From: Dactylellina haptotyla
Lineage: Eukaryota; Ascomycota; Orbiliomycetes; Orbiliales; Orbiliaceae
Assembly (NCBI GenBank): GCA_031310005.1
Contig: CM062381.1
Location: 3,968,001-4,032,000 of the forward strand
Reading direction: 5' to 3'
Length of the DNA: 64,000 nucleotides
Below are positions 24,367-35,835 of this stretch, piece by piece. How positions within the stretch are numbered: the first letter of the stretch is position 1; every line of letters starts with the position of its first letter. The notes under the pieces were generated by a model. That model ran no database searches. It was given only the letters and a program-made list of their open reading frames with translations, and was not told where the DNA came from. A program made the translations under genes and the position numbers.

Positions 24367-26301
24367 ATGTCTCGGAGAGTCCACATATCATCCTGTGCAA
24401 TCTGTGCGCTCCTAGGATTTTTGTCCCTCGTTGATGCATTTTACTTGGCAGCGATCAGAGCGAGTCCGACAACACCTCTGGGTCTTCCATCGTGGGGGTG
24501 GCAGCCGACCGACGACGATTCTGATGGAGTTGGGGTGTGCCAGAGAGGTGGGAATGAGGCCATAGGATGGGTGAGAATCTTTAAACGACCTTCTACCGTC
24601 ACATCATGGAAGATGATTAACAGAGCGATTATTTTATAGCTCCAAGCATTCGGCATAGTCAACAATGCCGACCCGCCTCCAGGCTTACCGCAGGGCAACG
24701 CGAGAGGGTTCATATTCTACACCGACACCGACTGCAGTAAAGACGAATCCGAAAAGATGCTCTACATCCATTTCGACCTCTCTTCTTCCGATCCGCAGGT
24801 TGTAAATTTCCGAAACCTAGCGTGGAGCCCAAATCACGAACAATCTGCTTTCTTATCAGAGAATAAATATAGGAGTTTTAAACAGGTCGCCTTGGATGAT
24901 CCGGAACCGTTCTCCGGATTGGAAGACAAAAGTCTTCCGGACGCATACGTTTATGCGGCGGAATCGTATCTCGACGACGATGACCAACCGGTATGGATCG
25001 GGCAGGTGCTATCTGCTGGAGTTACAAGGTTGAATGTCGTCTCGCTATTAACAGGGCAAGAAACTAACCCATCAAAAGCGGCGTTTGATGCTTTAGTATC
25101 ATATATGTCTGTCGTCGGACAGGTTGTCAAGGCTAGTAAACAACTGGCTCAGTATGTAGACTCACGAACTGAAGATTTGCGAAATTCGTCAATGATTGTG
25201 GGGGGTCAGCATTTGAGTCCGACGGGTATGCTCCAACTCGGCTCGCAGAGTATGCTGCCTAACCAACCGAATCCTAGCATAAATTCCATACAAGAGGCGG
25301 AGTCTGGTAATATTATGGACTTCAACCTAGACGATATCGAAGATTCTTCTACCATGGCGAGAATTAGTTTGCCTCTATATGGGGATACGGAGCTGGGAAC
25401 ATTGGATACAGGGGCGAGAATACGACATCCGTATTTTACACCGGAACAGGAGGAAGAAGCACCCAGGTTCCCTGGGAAAAATCGGTTTACGACGCTTGAA
25501 GATTTCGTTGATCCGGTGATGGAGCCTAATGCTGTGTTCGATCCGAATGAGATACTCAGGGAGGTTCAGGAGCGGTATACGAAGGTTCTAGAGGAGAATC
25601 ATGGGATAATGGAGATGGCTAATTGGCAGAACTTGGATGATCTGGGCGCCGATACTGTCGACAAGGTTGGAGCGGCTATGCGTATCATGACAAATGGGAT
25701 GACATGGGTTGAAGATCTGGGGAATCAAGTTAAAAAGCTTACGGTGGCGCAGCAGCGATTCTTGGAAGCGATTGAGGTAGAGATGTCAAAGTTGGTGTTA
25801 TTGGAGGCTAGTTATGAAGGTTACAGAGCCGAAATGAGCGCGGTGATTGATAACTATGAAAGTCTGTTGGCACCAGGACAAGAAGAGGAGGATGACTATT
25901 ACGAAGCTATATACAATATCGAAAACTCCGCGGATGCTTTCACAGAAAGAGCGGCACCGATGAATCAGAGGGTGGCGCAGTATGCAGACGATATAAGGGC
26001 CAATGAGCAGGAGTTCTGGAGATATGCGTTGAAGACGTATGAGTATCTACAAAAGATTGAGATCGGATTGCAGTGGTTTAAGGATCAGTTGGGTTTGAAT
26101 AGCCCGGTCGATGTACATGGAATCGATGATGCGCAGTCCATAGCATCGGCTGATTTGGAGGATGTTGTCCGCCTGACAGATCCTAATATCGCGAGTATTA
26201 ACAATTTGAACTCGGACGAGCTGGAGAATATGTTTGGTGCGAATCGGTGGGAAGGCGGATTAGGGGACACTGGGGCGGATAGTGATCCGCATCTTCAATG
26301 A
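24367..26301 (+). CDS. Unknown secreted acidic protein
   Basis: Exons 24367-24570 and 24640-26301 join in phase to 621 aa. Residues 1-25 form a signal peptide (CAICALLGFLSLVDA core). The mature start FYLAAIRASPTTPLG is a common opening in a group of fungal extracellular proteins I cannot name. An early part with a few Cys (VGVCQRG and TDTDCSKDE) is followed by a long Asp/Glu-rich region. The second half (about residues 330-580) is predicted helical with heptad-like spacing, so coiled coils are likely. No enzyme motif or membrane segment is visible. It lies just downstream of another secreted-protein gene on the same strand, but no common control is visible. Confident that it is a gene, no function assigned. 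Confidence 0.75.
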
Positions 26302-26503
26302 TTCTCTCAGTTCTAAGTTTTTGGATTTTATGGTTTTAATGTCCGCATATCTTTTGGTAGCATATTTATTTATAAAATTAAAACTGATATGAAAATAAAA
26401 GGTGGTAAATATACGCAAGATTACGCTATAATTAGAACCTACTACAACTCGTCAAGATGACCACCCAAAATACAACTAAATCCTTTCAGCAGAGATAAGT
26501 CGG

Positions 26504-28007
26504 TTAGTGCACCATCTCGTCATCCTCATGGTAATGCGCGAATAGATCATCAACGATTTGTCTTGCTTGCACAGCCGAAATCCTAGTTGGGCTGAGACAA
26601 CATATCTCCACGAGCTTTCTGGCTGACGCGGGTAGAACTGCTAGATCTTTTTCTGTGGGTTCTCCAACATCTGGCATCTTTCCGGTCCAAATTTCTAGAA
26701 TCGTCTTCCCCATCGCGTACACCATACTTATGCCGAGCTCAGGGTGCTGGTCTACGGACTCCCTCCTCTTGCTGGGGTCGTTAATTGCCTGCCACTGTCC
26801 TGCTGTAGACGCGGGACGAAAGGCAGCGGAACTCTTTGAATTTTCTAAGTCTATAATCTTAATCTTCCCAGGGTTTATCGGGGAGGGTTTTGTAGTGGTG
26901 CTACTCCTCCGCTCTACGCGGTTGCGCTCGATGGTAATCCTTGCATCTGCGATCTCTTGGGTTGCGGCGATGTGGTTCGTATAAATCTCGTCTGGAAGGC
27001 CATCTGCCGTATCTAGCACTACATTTTCGCATTTTAGATCCCAATGCTCGAACCCGGCTTCCTCGAGTGCGGCAATGGCGTGAACCAGCTGTCGGAGCCA
27101 GCAGATTTTAATGTCCTCGGGGATAACACTGTGATAGACGTGTGTAGCCAAATCTCTCTGCGGGTGGTAGACGAATAAAGCACCGATGAACTGAGTGTTC
27201 GTTTCATCTAGCTCATCTTCTATAGCGCTATCAGCAGCAGCAACCTGGGGCTCTTTCACAACATCATCGGAGTCTTCAATATCGTGTATGTACACCAGCC
27301 CGACCAGTTTCACCAACCACTGTTCAACATCGGGGCCCTTTGCTACCAATCTTTTGTAATTTGTGACCTCGAAGCTGAGACTCAACGCCTCTCGGGAGAA
27401 ATCTACGGCTTTATATATGCATTTCGTCTGGGGGGCATCCGATCCCGGCGAGGGAGGGGATTTGGCGATTCGGATGTTGGGACGAATCTCCCGAGCTTCG
27501 AGGAATTTTAGTGAGGAATAGTGGATTTTGGGAAGCTGGGGGTCGGAAATAATGGCTGTGTGGGAAATTGTGGGTGGGGGTAAGGGATCAGAGAACCTGA
27601 CTCCCGTCAAGGAGAAGCCGAAACGACTATGGGATGGCAATCTTGAAGACGGATCCTGCTTGAATACCAACAGCAGCTGGTTATGCAACAAGGAAGTGAG
27701 TGCTACGACACATTCGTGCTCCGCGGAGAGCCATCTGTCAAGGACATTGTTGGAGGGGCTGGTGGCATCTCCGTTGTCGTCGCGGTGGAGGCTGAGGTAA
27801 ATGTGTTGTGGTGTTGCAGAGGCCGAATTGGAGAACCAGAGCTCGAGGCGCGAGAGCACGCTGGTGGGGGTGGGCTCGTCGGGCGTGGTGTGTGATTTCT
27901 CGTAGAGGAGGTTGATTCTAATTGCATTAGTGATTGATGAGTATAGGTGCTATCGGTATCGTTCTTTTTACGAATAAAGTGCGGACTTACTCGTAGTCGG
28001 TGGCCAT
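26504..28007 (-). CDS. Atypical protein-kinase-like protein
   Basis: Exons 28007-27991 (17 bases) and 27917-26504 join in phase to 476 aa. The long frame's apparent start at 27859 is GTG, and the tiny first exon supplies the ATG (MATDYE). A CACTAATG branch point precedes the acceptor. The C-terminal half has a kinase catalytic loop, HWDLKCENVVLD, where HRD Arg is Trp but the Asp and Asn remain. Next comes KIIDLENS at the DFG position (Asp kept, Phe-Gly lost), then a helix like subdomain IX (GISMVYAMGKTILEIWTG). No glycine-rich loop or beta-3 Lys is clear. This resembles fungal kinase-like proteins of accessory genomes. It may be an atypical kinase or a pseudokinase; the N-terminal 200 residues are unknown. 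Confidence 0.8.
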
Positions 28008-28765
28008 GGCTGAACGAATATATATACTATCGTGAGGTTGCTCTACGGAGGTTCCTGGGAGGTTCTCCAGTGCGGTGTACGGTGGACATGAGGGATTGGG
28101 GCGTCATGATGTCTGCCAATGGTGGTGTGATAAAGCGAAATCCGGGGTAGGAGGCGAGGAATGCTGGCCCGGTATCCAACCGTCCACCCCGGTCAAATGG
28201 TCTGCCAATGCAGTGCGCGGAACTGCGAGCTGTGCAGCTAAGTTCACGCAGCTTGAGGAGAACTGCATCAGCGACATATCTCGCTGGTTACTTGATCGTA
28301 TGGTATTCTAATTATACGAGACTATATGAAACTATATAAACCCACAGCGTACAAAGAAAGGGAGACGTCGTCGTCGGCCTGTGTCACCGTGTTTTGAGTG
28401 ATGGCCGCCGGATTGGCGGGTGATGTGTTGGACGTGCGACACGGCGGCGGACACGAGAGCCCGCCACACACAAACACCACACACACACACTCAACAACGA
28501 CAGCCACAGCCACATCCGCATCCACATCCAATCCACCCACCTTCACCCGTCAGCTCCCTTCCCACAATCCCCCCGTCTCGACGCCCTCGTCCCGGTCCGT
28601 CCTCCGCCTCCTCTTCCTCCTCTACTCTTCGCCATCATCCCCCTGGTCATCGTCGCGAGAGGGGCCCTTCCGTGTTCAATTCTACCTTCCTTTTGCCTAC
28701 GCTTCCCTCGTGCGCTGTTCACGCTACCTTCTCGCTCCCACTCTCCCTAACTAAAATTCGAAATA
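28008..28765 (+). other. Divergent promoter region with CA- and CT-rich tracts
   Basis: This separates the kinase-like gene (minus) and lsm12 (plus). The strand before lsm12 is pyrimidine- and CA-rich from about 28464 to 28760, as in many fungal housekeeping promoters and leaders. Open frames through it are low-complexity (His/Pro/Ser) and not credible proteins. Confidence 0.6.
28464..28491 (+). repeat. CA-rich microsatellite
   Basis: An interrupted run of CA units in the lsm12 upstream region. Confidence 0.75.
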
Positions 28766-29677
28766 ATGGACGGACGAAGAGGCTCTACCGGCCCCTCCAA
28801 CGCCTCATCTCGAGGCGGCTCGAACTCAGGCTACCAATCGCCTTCCTCGGGTCCTGGCAACCTCGCCAGCCTCGATTGGGTCATCGGGACTCGGTATTCA
28901 TCCCCCCATGCTTCCAGCTGCCCCTAGACGCCAAAGCTAACAATCTACAGTGTGAAAGTTACCACAGTCCTCGACGACACCATCGAAGGCCTGATATTTT
29001 CCTACGACACAATCGCGAACTGCGTCACTCTCCTCACCGGCCCGAACGCCGTCATCCCATACCCGAAAAATGCTCCTGTCAACGTCCGTATCCTCAAGAT
29101 CCCGTTCCTCAAGGATGTCGTCGTCCTAGCTCCCTCGAAACCACCCCAGAACTCCTCTACCTCCAAGGGCCCCTTCAGCGCGGCGGAGCCACAGATACGG
29201 CCAATCAACCTGCAAGCTATGCGCAACCGAGAGCAGGCCGCCTTGAAACTGGAGTACGAGAAGATGCTGGGCCACGGCGTTGGTGTCTCTGAGGAAGGAC
29301 AGGCTATTTACACCGCTCTCAGCAAAACGTTCGTCGCCTCAAGCTAGGACTGTTATATTCAAGGTGCCACAAACTGACTTTTATAAATAGAATGCCGTGC
29401 CGGTGGCAAGGGAAACACATCATCGTTCTCGACACCGTCATCATCCAAGAGCCGTATACAGTTGACAAGTGCAGCTCTCCGCAGGGCAACGAAAACGCGC
29501 TAGCGAGAGTGAAGAAAGTGGTATGTGGAATTTTTGTTACAGTATATTAGTTGAATTTGAATACTAACGAAAAACCTTGTGTTCCGATAGCTGGAGGGAG
29601 AACGGAAACGACTCAATCCCGTGCAACGAAGCAACGCGAGTACGCCCAACCCGCCGGGAGACCGGAAGGGAGGATAG
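28766..29677 (+). CDS. lsm12: LSM12 homologue (LSm-like plus anticodon-binding-type domain)
   Basis: Exons 28766-28893, 28951-29328, 29391-29520 and 29591-29677 join in phase to 240 aa. After a Gly/Ser-rich tail comes an LSm-like fold (TTVLDDTIEGLIFSYDTIAN) and then the anticodon-binding (AD) domain with QAMRNREQAALKLEY and WQGKHIIVLDTVIIQEPY, the two most typical blocks of LSM12. LSM12 proteins act in the cytoplasm with ataxin-2/Pbp1 and RNA in stress granules and translation control. The Arg-rich last exon (LEGERKRL) matches the family's end. The second intron donor is a weak GTTCGT, but the phase and the protein on both sides agree. Strong call. Confidence 0.9.
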
Positions 29678-30431
29678 GACTCCTTTTCAGATCGCCCTGG
29701 GATGGAGCGTATCAGGCGATGGTTCAGAGGGTCGAAGAGACCACGTGACCGAAATGTCTGGGATATTACTATGGCGCTTGACAGCGCTATTGGGACGTCT
29801 CTAGATATTTAGAGTCCAGGTTTCTCGGCGGTCTAGGCTTTAAATTTGGCCTTGCGCAAGGATTCAAGGGAATACAAGCGCAAGGGTGGTGTTTTTTCAG
29901 GGAGTAACAGGGTGAACGGACCAGTTGGTGTCGATTGGTGCAATAGTTTGGTGTAATTAAATAATCGGCGGAGAAGAAAAAGTAATAATGGAAACCTTGA
30001 TACCCCACAGTCGCGCCACCGCCTCCAGATTTTAGTATCCCGCAGCTGCATAAAAGTACTTGATTATATACGCGTATACGCACTAAGGTTGGTTCCTAGT
30101 ACTATAGTGTTGCTTTGAACCATCCACATGTGGAAGAACGGATGCTCCATGCCGGACCGCTTTCAGCCGTCGGCTTCAAGCACCCCCTCTTTACCACTAC
30201 AGTCTTCCGAATTGTAGAACGATCTATCCGATTGAAAATAAAGTAGAAGGCGTTCTAGGATGTTATTCGACGGTGTTCATCTTCTAAATATCTCTTGGTG
30301 GATTTCTAGAGATCTTAGTGAAGCCTTTTATTGATATTGATTCAACACTTTTTTACTGTTGGACTTTGAACAACGTCGACTTGAGACCAAGCGAAATAAC
30401 GGCTACCGCACAAGGAAAAGATATCGAGATA
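29678..30431 (+). other. Intergenic, no gene seen
   Basis: 754 bases between two plus-strand genes. Nothing beyond UTR and promoter DNA is recognised. The frame extending upstream of 30432 has only a GTG start. Confidence 0.6.
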
Positions 30432-32726
30432 ATGTCTCATTCGGCAGCTTATGAAAGGAGGTGGATCCGTGAGCGTGGTACCAGGCCCGTTAGAGTTGCC
30501 AATTGCTCTGGCTACAAAGGTATCTCAAGCCTTTCCTTCAATTAATATGACAGTGTGTAGTAGCAATAGCTGATATAATTGCGACTGGTTTCTTTCAGCG
30601 GATCCTGGGTACCACATGCGAAAGCAGGCCGAGCTAGGAGATGTAGATTTTATCACCGGCGACTATCTTGCAGGTATCCACTATACCCACTTTTCTAGCT
30701 ATCTTGTAAATTTTGTACCATTGTAAGCATCACGAGACGTCGAGACTGATAGCAAGATGGGTTGTGCGAAGAGGTCAATATTGCCCAGAATGCCGAGGCG
30801 ATGGCGGCCGGGAAACACCCCGGATGGGAACAGACCGCGTGGGATGGAATCGAGCAGAGTATCGATATTATCAATGAGAAGCGCATTAAAATCATCATTA
30901 ACGGTGGGGCGCATAACCCCAAGGGACTCGCTGAAAAAACCGCGGAGTTGGTATGTTAGAAACTCCAAGTCTCTTTATTATATCCCGGTATCTCGTTATA
31001 TATTGACTATTATCTTGTGAACTCTAGGTTAGATCTAAAGGCTACGATTTGAAAGTCGCATACGTCTCTGGAGATAACCTGTTACCTGTCGTTAACGACC
31101 TCCTCAAGAACGGCGCACTGCCACATCTTGATGCGGATAATACCGCTGTGAAACTTGCGAAGAACACTCTATCCTTCTTAGACAATAAAGATAAACCGAT
31201 TGTTTCTGCGAATGCGTATCTCGGCGCTAGAGAGATTGTCAAGGGATTAGAGGCCGGCGCGGATATCATCATTGCTGGTCGGGTGGCCGACGCTTCACCG
31301 GTATATTTCCACATCCCTGTTTTTTTTATTTGTGACGAAGTAGATCTCAATTAATTCGAGAGTAGGTTATCGGCGCAGCATGGTATTGGCACTCGTGGTC
31401 GGAGACAGACTTTGACAGACTCGCTGGCGCTCTCGTAGCCGGTCATCTCATCGAGTGCTCAGCCTACGTGACCGGATCAAACTTTGCAGGATTCTACGAG
31501 CTCCCGAAAGAAGAATTGTACGATCTTGTCTTTGGAATCGCGGAGGTCGAAAAAGACGGCAGCTGTGTTATCACGAAACATGAGAAAGGTAGAGGTTTTG
31601 TTACCATCGATACTGTGAAATGCCAGTTTTTGTATGAACTACAAGGGAATATATATCTCAACAGCGACGTAAAGGCTATTCTTGACGGGGTGCAGATGGA
31701 GCAAGTTGGGAAAGATAGGGTTAAAGTATGGGGTATTGTCGGCGCGCCGCCACCGCCTACTACTAAACTTGCGATCTTTTATAGGGGCGGGTATCAGAGT
31801 GAACTTTTGCTCAATGCTACCGGCTATGCGACTAAGGAGAAGTGGGATTTATATGAGGAAACTATCAAGTTCGGGTTGAAGAAGAGAGGAGTACTGGATA
31901 AATTTGATATCCTCGAGTTTCAGCGGTATGTTTACATTCAAAAACCTAGTCAACAAGACTATAGAAGCTAATAAGACGGTTTAATAGCGTCGGGATACCA
32001 CAATATAATCCACGATCCCAGCTATCCAGCACAACATATCTTCGCATCTTCGCCGAAGCGCCAACCCCAGTCCCAAACGGTCAACTCCTCCAAACGATGC
32101 AAGAATTCGCGATGCAGCATTTCTCCGGATTTCACAGCACAATGGATATGCGAACCGCATTTCCCATTCCTTTCTTATCATTCTACCCAGCCATTATCCC
32201 ACAGTCATCACTAAACTGCAGCGTGACAATCCTACCTTCGATTTCCAACAAGGTAACACTATCTATTCAGACCACGGCTCCACCGAAAACCGAACCGCTG
32301 GCGAAACGCGAAACTTACGACCCTGTGAGCCCTACCGCTCTCTCAGACTTCGGTCCTACAAAACAAATCAAGATAGGCGACGTAACCCTCGCCCGCTCAG
32401 GCGACAAAGGCGGCAACGCAAACGTCGGTTTCTTCGTCCGCGTGAACCGCACGGGTATTGAATCTTGGGAATGGTTACGATCCTTTCTCACAGTATCCTG
32501 GATGCGAGAGCTACTAGGCGACGACTGGCGGGACGAATATTTTATCGAGCGGGTGGAGTTTCCGAAGATATATGCGGTGCATTTTGTTGTTTATGGGATT
32601 CTGGGGAGAGGGGTTAGCGGGAGCGCGAGGTTGGATGGGTTGGGGAAGGGGATTGCTGATTATTTGAGGGATAAGGTTGTTGATGTTCCTGTGAAGTTTT
32701 TGGAGAAGTTTGAGAGTCATCTCTAG
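30432..32726 (+). CDS. Fused AtuA/DUF1446 and AtuA-like C-terminal protein
   Basis: Six exons join in phase to 642 aa: 30432-30519, 30599-30673, 30757-30950, 31028-31300, 31366-31925 and 31988-32726. The N-terminal 450 residues are the DUF1446/AtuA family: RPVRVANCSGY start, DFITGDYLAD, HPGWEQTAWDG, IKIIINGGAHNPKG, then ADIIIAGRVADASP and GHLIECSAYVTGSNFAG. The last 110 residues are the small AtuA-like ferredoxin-type domain (IGDVTLARSGDKGGNANVGF). In pseudomonads AtuA belongs to the acyclic-terpene (citronellol/geranyl-CoA) degradation cluster. In fungi the two parts are commonly fused and the substrate is unproven. No targeting signal is seen. Start 30432 is the first ATG. All exons are well supported by family blocks. 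Confidence 0.9.
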
Positions 32727-33648
32727 GATAGCTATTCTGTGATGGCGATGTAATTATCGAACTTTCCTGTTTGAAGACAATTACCTAGTTTCTGACGTGG
32801 AGGCTATGGCATTGGAGCTCCTGGGAACCTGGGATTTACGTAAATATATGCGCAGTCTCGCCGTATAATATCCAAGTTCCGATTTCCTGCTGTACTTATT
32901 GGATATTATTAGAAACTGCTTCTGGGCATTGAAACCCAAGACGGACGACCCCGAACGGGAAGATAAGACAAGTTCAACGAGTCTAAACTACGTATCAGTC
33001 GACTACTCATGCAGATATATGCGCACGAGAACAATTTTTTCCTGCATAGACCTGGGCTGAAAGTCGTATCGTCTCCGACTCGCTCCCAGGGTTCAGCTTC
33101 ACGAGGTTATCGGATCTCCCAAGCCGTTCGCCTATGCATAGTCGTGATTCGGGTTTAACCGTAGCTATTTACCGGGGGCTAGCGTTGTAGCCAACCACTT
33201 CCAAGAAAAATCTGGGGTCGCTTCGCATTTTACAAGGATATTATCAGCAGTGTCGCTAAAGATTAGCCAATGGAAATTAAAAATGGAGAAGCTTAATTGT
33301 AGAGGCTATTCGCCTCCGCAGGTTGCATTGGCGGTTTTTTTCTTGAATCCGAGTTCGCACGAACTTTATAATGCAGGTTGTAAGGCCGTAGTCGTAGACG
33401 GTTATACGGTCCGAGGAGGCGATTCTTCATGAGAGACCGAGGTATCTATTGGGGATAGTGTGCGGGGCTGGAATAATATCTTTGGCTCAAGCTTGAATCT
33501 AGGTGTCTATATATAATCTATAGTCTTGACTCGCGAATTGCTTATCTACAACAGATATTCCAAAGATAAATCGAAATCAATATCTAATTCCCCATTTACT
33601 ACCAAAAAAAGTCATTTGATCTTCTCTTATACGAATATATCATCCAAT
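32727..33648 (+). other. Intergenic, no gene seen
   Basis: 922 bases with no supported gene. A TATA-like TATATAAT lies at 33509-33516, about 135 bases before the ATG of the next secreted-protein gene. Confidence 0.55.
33509..33516 (+). promoter_or_regulatory. Candidate TATA box
   Basis: TATATAAT, 133 bases before the end-to-ATG distance of the small secreted protein at 33649. Pattern only. Confidence 0.4.
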
Positions 33649-33988
33649 ATGCAGCTCAGCAGCCTCATCACCATCGCAGTCGTCGCTTTAAGCCCACTTG
33701 TCAGCGCAACAGCATACAAATGTACCAACGGCGGCAGCTTTTACTGCTGTGCTAACTCCGGCCCATTCTCCAGCTGTAAATATATAAAATCCACCAAGAT
33801 GCTCTTAATGCGCTAGAAACTCCAGGCTAACCTCATTATTTTGTATAGGTACCGCCGGAACTGCCTCGATGGGATGTACTGGAACTGCTCCGTACCCAGT
33901 CTGCTGTCTTGGACCCGGATACAGCTGCACCTTCGCCCAAAACGCGAACACATGCGCGTGCCCTCCAGTTTATACCTGCCCGTGCTAG
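33649..33988 (+). CDS. Small secreted 12-Cys protein, hydrophobin-like Cys order
   Basis: Exons 33649-33775 and 33849-33988 join in phase to 88 aa. A signal peptide of about 20 residues (SLITIAVVALSPLVSA) precedes a mature chain of about 66 residues with 12 cysteines. The first eight follow the hydrophobin order C-CC-C-C-CC-C, with spacings 7, 8, 8, 8 and 6, which are shorter than in known class I or II hydrophobins. Four more Cys (CAC and CPC pairs) lie at the C-terminus. The chain is Gly/Ala/Thr-rich. It may be a diverged hydrophobin-like surface protein or an apoplastic effector. The fourth Cys codon is split by the intron, which supports the joint. No close family was recognised. Confidence 0.78.
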
Positions 33989-34202
33989 ATGGAAATAGCG
34001 AGGCAGAGATACATAGATATCCCTTCCTCGAAATCCTGAGAGAAATATGTATTTAGTAGCTAGAATATACATGTACTGCATTTATAGCGAATATAACTGA
34101 TACGGATGATATGGAAAAGGATATCAATGGGGTATCTCTTTGTATAAATAATGCGGTGAGATAAAGCATAAATAAATTTAAAATAATTTCGACATAATCA
34201 TG

Positions 34203-35314
34203 TTACATCCCAACCCTGGAAAGATCTCTTTCGAATTTGACCTTTTCTGTTTCTGATATGTCCGGAGTTCTGTCATCATTTGCTGCTTGAAAACCAGCGA
34301 GGAGGGACTAGAAACGGAACTATGGCATTAGATATCTATAGAATAATTCATAACTATACCTGTGTACGCAACTTACCCGGAGGAACATTATTTCGGCATC
34401 CTTCTCTTCTGAGGTCATATTCTTGACGTCAGGATCAACATACTGGAGGTGCCTGTCGGGGCGAACCGTGTTGGGAGTTGGCTCAATGACCGCCTTGTAA
34501 TCATGTTGACTGACAGGTGGAGGGGGTATCCCTACGTTTTCCCCTTCGAACTTTGGTACAGCCTGTTTCCGATAGGCAGATATTGTTTGGATAGTGCTAG
34601 ATAAATTTGCAGGGATGCCCGTCGGAACTGAGGGAAGGTGTGTTCCCACGCCCTCGACTTTTGGTAAACATGGATTAGAGGTTTATAAACTGGAATTTGT
34701 TTGAAGGGTACTTAAAGCTTACTAAGAATGTTTAGTTTAATAAAGCACCGAAAATACGGCTTTTCAAGCTTGTCAAATTTCCACTTCCCACCTTTCGCGT
34801 CTCGAATTGCGAACGGCTTCCACTTGACTGTTTGTGCTTCTTTGAAGTTCCTCTCGTGACCTTCTCGGGTGATCGAGATGGAAAAGGTATATTTGCCCTC
34901 TGGGTTATTCTCTTTCGGCGGTAGAAGATCTCCGGTGGGAATTAGAAAGGAAGATCTCCGATGCCACGCTTCGTCTACATTTACAATGTTCAAATCGTCT
35001 ATTGTGGCTTGATGGAGATGCTGGTATTGCGTTACATTTGTGTCTGCTGCGTGACCTTCGCGGTAAGAGACAAATATTCTATACAGATCTGATGTTTTCT
35101 CTATGTTGCTGATATCGACCTCAAATCCCATGATCGGTGTCGCTCGACGAGGCTGTAAATCAGGACTACGCCGTCTATAGTCAAGATATCTCCCGGACGA
35201 CGCTGACCACGAGCACTGGAAAAAAGTCGTGAAGCCTTGGGTTTTGTAAGGCTGCACGAGATGACCATCCCAGATGAACCCCCACGAGATTCCCGTTGCT
35301 TTATCGGAGCTCAT
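34203..35314 (-). CDS. Conserved-looking hypothetical protein
   Basis: Exons 35314-34723, 34657-34377 and 34307-34203 join in phase to 325 aa. The start used is the first ATG (MSSDKATG). The upstream frame begins with a GTG and a stop soon follows. The N-terminal half is beta-rich with WGFIWDGH and GKYTFSISITREG. The middle has a proline-rich patch (PPPPVSQHDY), and the last exon is short, charged and helical (SETEKVKFERDLSRVG). No signal peptide, membrane segment or catalytic motif is visible. I do not recognise the family. Good splice sites and closed phases argue that it is real. Confidence 0.68.
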
Positions 35315-35835
35315 ACCGAGAAATTTGGGGCCGAGATTCACTTATTTATTAGCGGGTGTATCCGTGTCGCGAATATGAGGTTGGTTATAAATGTCGCATG
35401 GTGCCACTAAAGCTAATTAGCCGTGCGCCACGGTTGACCCGCACTTGTGTTACTAGAATACAAAGGGATCCTGCACACCAAGCTGGCCAACACGGGCCAA
35501 TTTTTAATGTCAGCGAATAGCTTGCATAACTAAGTATATGACCTCCGCTTACGAGCCCACTTTCGTCAAGAAAATGGCATTATATACGGGAGCTGCGAAG
35601 CTTTCGTTATTTCGCGTTAATTGTGTAATCCTATATTTACGTCTAGACCTACAGAAATATAAGTTAGGCCGAAGATTCTCGATGGTTTTTGGAGCGGATG
35701 TGATCCTGTTTTTCTTTGAACATTTATAAACTACACTAACTGTGGATAGACCCGGTACAATACAGTTTGGCCTCTGTCTGGAAGAATCTTCGCTACCATT
35801 TGGTTACCGTTTCCAAAAGCAAAGAATATCGGTAT
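35315..35835. other. Intergenic, no gene seen
   Basis: Between the 5' end of the hypothetical gene and the 3' end of the ankyrin NLR. AT-rich, with no supported feature. Confidence 0.6.

Noticed and set aside
28420-29292. 290-codon plus-strand frame rich in His/Pro/Arg
   Set aside because: It overlaps lsm12 in another frame and is low-complexity upstream of it.
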